Below are positions 14,663 through 14,981 of a stretch of DNA of 14,981 nucleotides, piece after piece. The translations under genes and the position numbers were made by a program. The DNA is from an uncultured Granulosicoccaceae bacterium (GTDB lineage: Bacteria; Pseudomonadota; Gammaproteobacteria; Granulosicoccales; Granulosicoccaceae), in assembly GCA_937951695.1 (NCBI GenBank), contig CALFBL010000054.1, positions 1-14,981 of the forward strand, read 5' to 3'. A model generated the notes under the pieces. It was not told the origin of the DNA, made no database searches, and saw nothing but the letters and a program-made list of their open reading frames with translations. Position 1 is the stretch's first letter, and every line of letters begins with the position of its first letter.

Positions 14663-14981
14663 TCACCCAGCATCAAACGTCAAATTTTTTCGCAGTAGCG
14701 TCAATCGTTCCTGCAACGCCTTAGCCGTATAAGGCTCAGCGGGCCCATCGCCCCAGACCGGCCGCGGCCACGCGTAGTCATCGCGGCGTCGAACAATGTG
14801 GTGCACGTGCAGCTGCGGCACTTGGTTACCCAACGCAGCTACGTTAAATTTCTCCCCCGCGAACAGTGCCATCATGTCGCGACCGAGGCCTGCAGAGATC
14901 CTCACTAACCGAACTTGTGCCTCATCGCTGAGCTCGTGTATCTCTCTCACACCATCCTGCTTGGGCACCAGTATTAGCCAC
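14663..14981 (-). CDS. HIT-family protein, 5' partial
   Basis: The frame stays open to the window end, and the bases beyond 14968 read WLILV ahead of PKQDGVREIHEL, so the N-terminus lies outside the window. This matches the opening of a proteobacterial HIT subfamily of about 140 residues. The active-site segment is NVAALGNQVPQLHVHHIVRR, followed by DYAWPRPVWG, which is characteristic of that subfamily. The first His of the usual HxHxH triad is Gln here, as I recall for this subfamily, leaving HVH. HIT proteins hydrolyse or transfer nucleoside phosphates; the substrate is unknown. The gene converges on the glycosyltransferase gene across 90 bases that hold no clear terminator. Confidence 0.88.
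   Translation of the reverse strand, partial: WLILVPKQDGVREIHELSDEAQVRLVRISAGLGRDMMALFAGEKFNVAALGNQVPQLHVHHIVRRRDDYAWPRPVWGDGPAEPYTAKALQERLTLLRKNLTFDAG

Noticed and set aside
14663..14981. Loss of the first His in the HIT triad as a sign of inactivation
   Set aside because: As I recall, the HIT subfamily with AWPxPVWG after the active site usually has QLHVH, so this is a family trait rather than a defect.
1..14981. Mobile element, CRISPR array, tRNA or toxin-antitoxin system
   Set aside because: I saw no transposase or integrase signature, spaced repeats, tRNA-like cloverleaf, or paired small genes typical of such systems.

Overview
The window reads as chromosomal DNA of a gammaproteobacterium, probably aquatic. 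I infer this from the gene families rather than from any marker gene: no rRNA, tRNA, transposase, integrase or CRISPR array is visible. Base composition looks even and moderately GC-rich. Eleven protein genes fill nearly all of it; the first and the last run off the window edges.

Left part (1-4372): the C-terminal part of a membrane-anchored FAD disulfide-reductase-like protein runs rightward. Only 16 bases after it comes the end of a leftward PAS-GGDEF-EAL cyclic-di-GMP protein. That protein has an intact GGDEF site and an EAL domain with a substituted metal-site motif.

Centre (4546-9203): a leftward fused B12-dependent acyl-CoA mutase (icmF) lies upstream of the GGDEF-EAL gene on the same strand. 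It is divergent from a rightward acetyl-CoA acetyltransferase-type thiolase. The roughly 200-base region between them holds two short palindromes, each overlapping a candidate -10 box. Mutase and thiolase together suggest short- and branched-chain acyl-CoA metabolism.

Rightward cluster (9287-11153): after the thiolase come a DsbA-fold/2-hydroxychromene-2-carboxylate isomerase-like protein, a small three-helix membrane protein, a tandem CDGSH iron-sulfur protein and a HAD phosphatase. They are closely spaced and probably co-transcribed; their joint role is unknown.

Right part (11230-14981): a leftward secreted protein has a carbohydrate-binding-like domain, a Pro/Glu-rich linker and two fibronectin type III domains. 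A 379-base intergenic region follows with several inverted repeats. Next are a rightward ArnT/PMT-like membrane glycosyltransferase and, converging on it, the C-terminal part of a HIT-family protein.

I found no clear-cut unknown system. The best leads are the non-canonical EAL domain, the palindromes in the icmF-thiolase promoter region, and the uncharacterised isomerase/membrane/CDGSH/HAD cluster.
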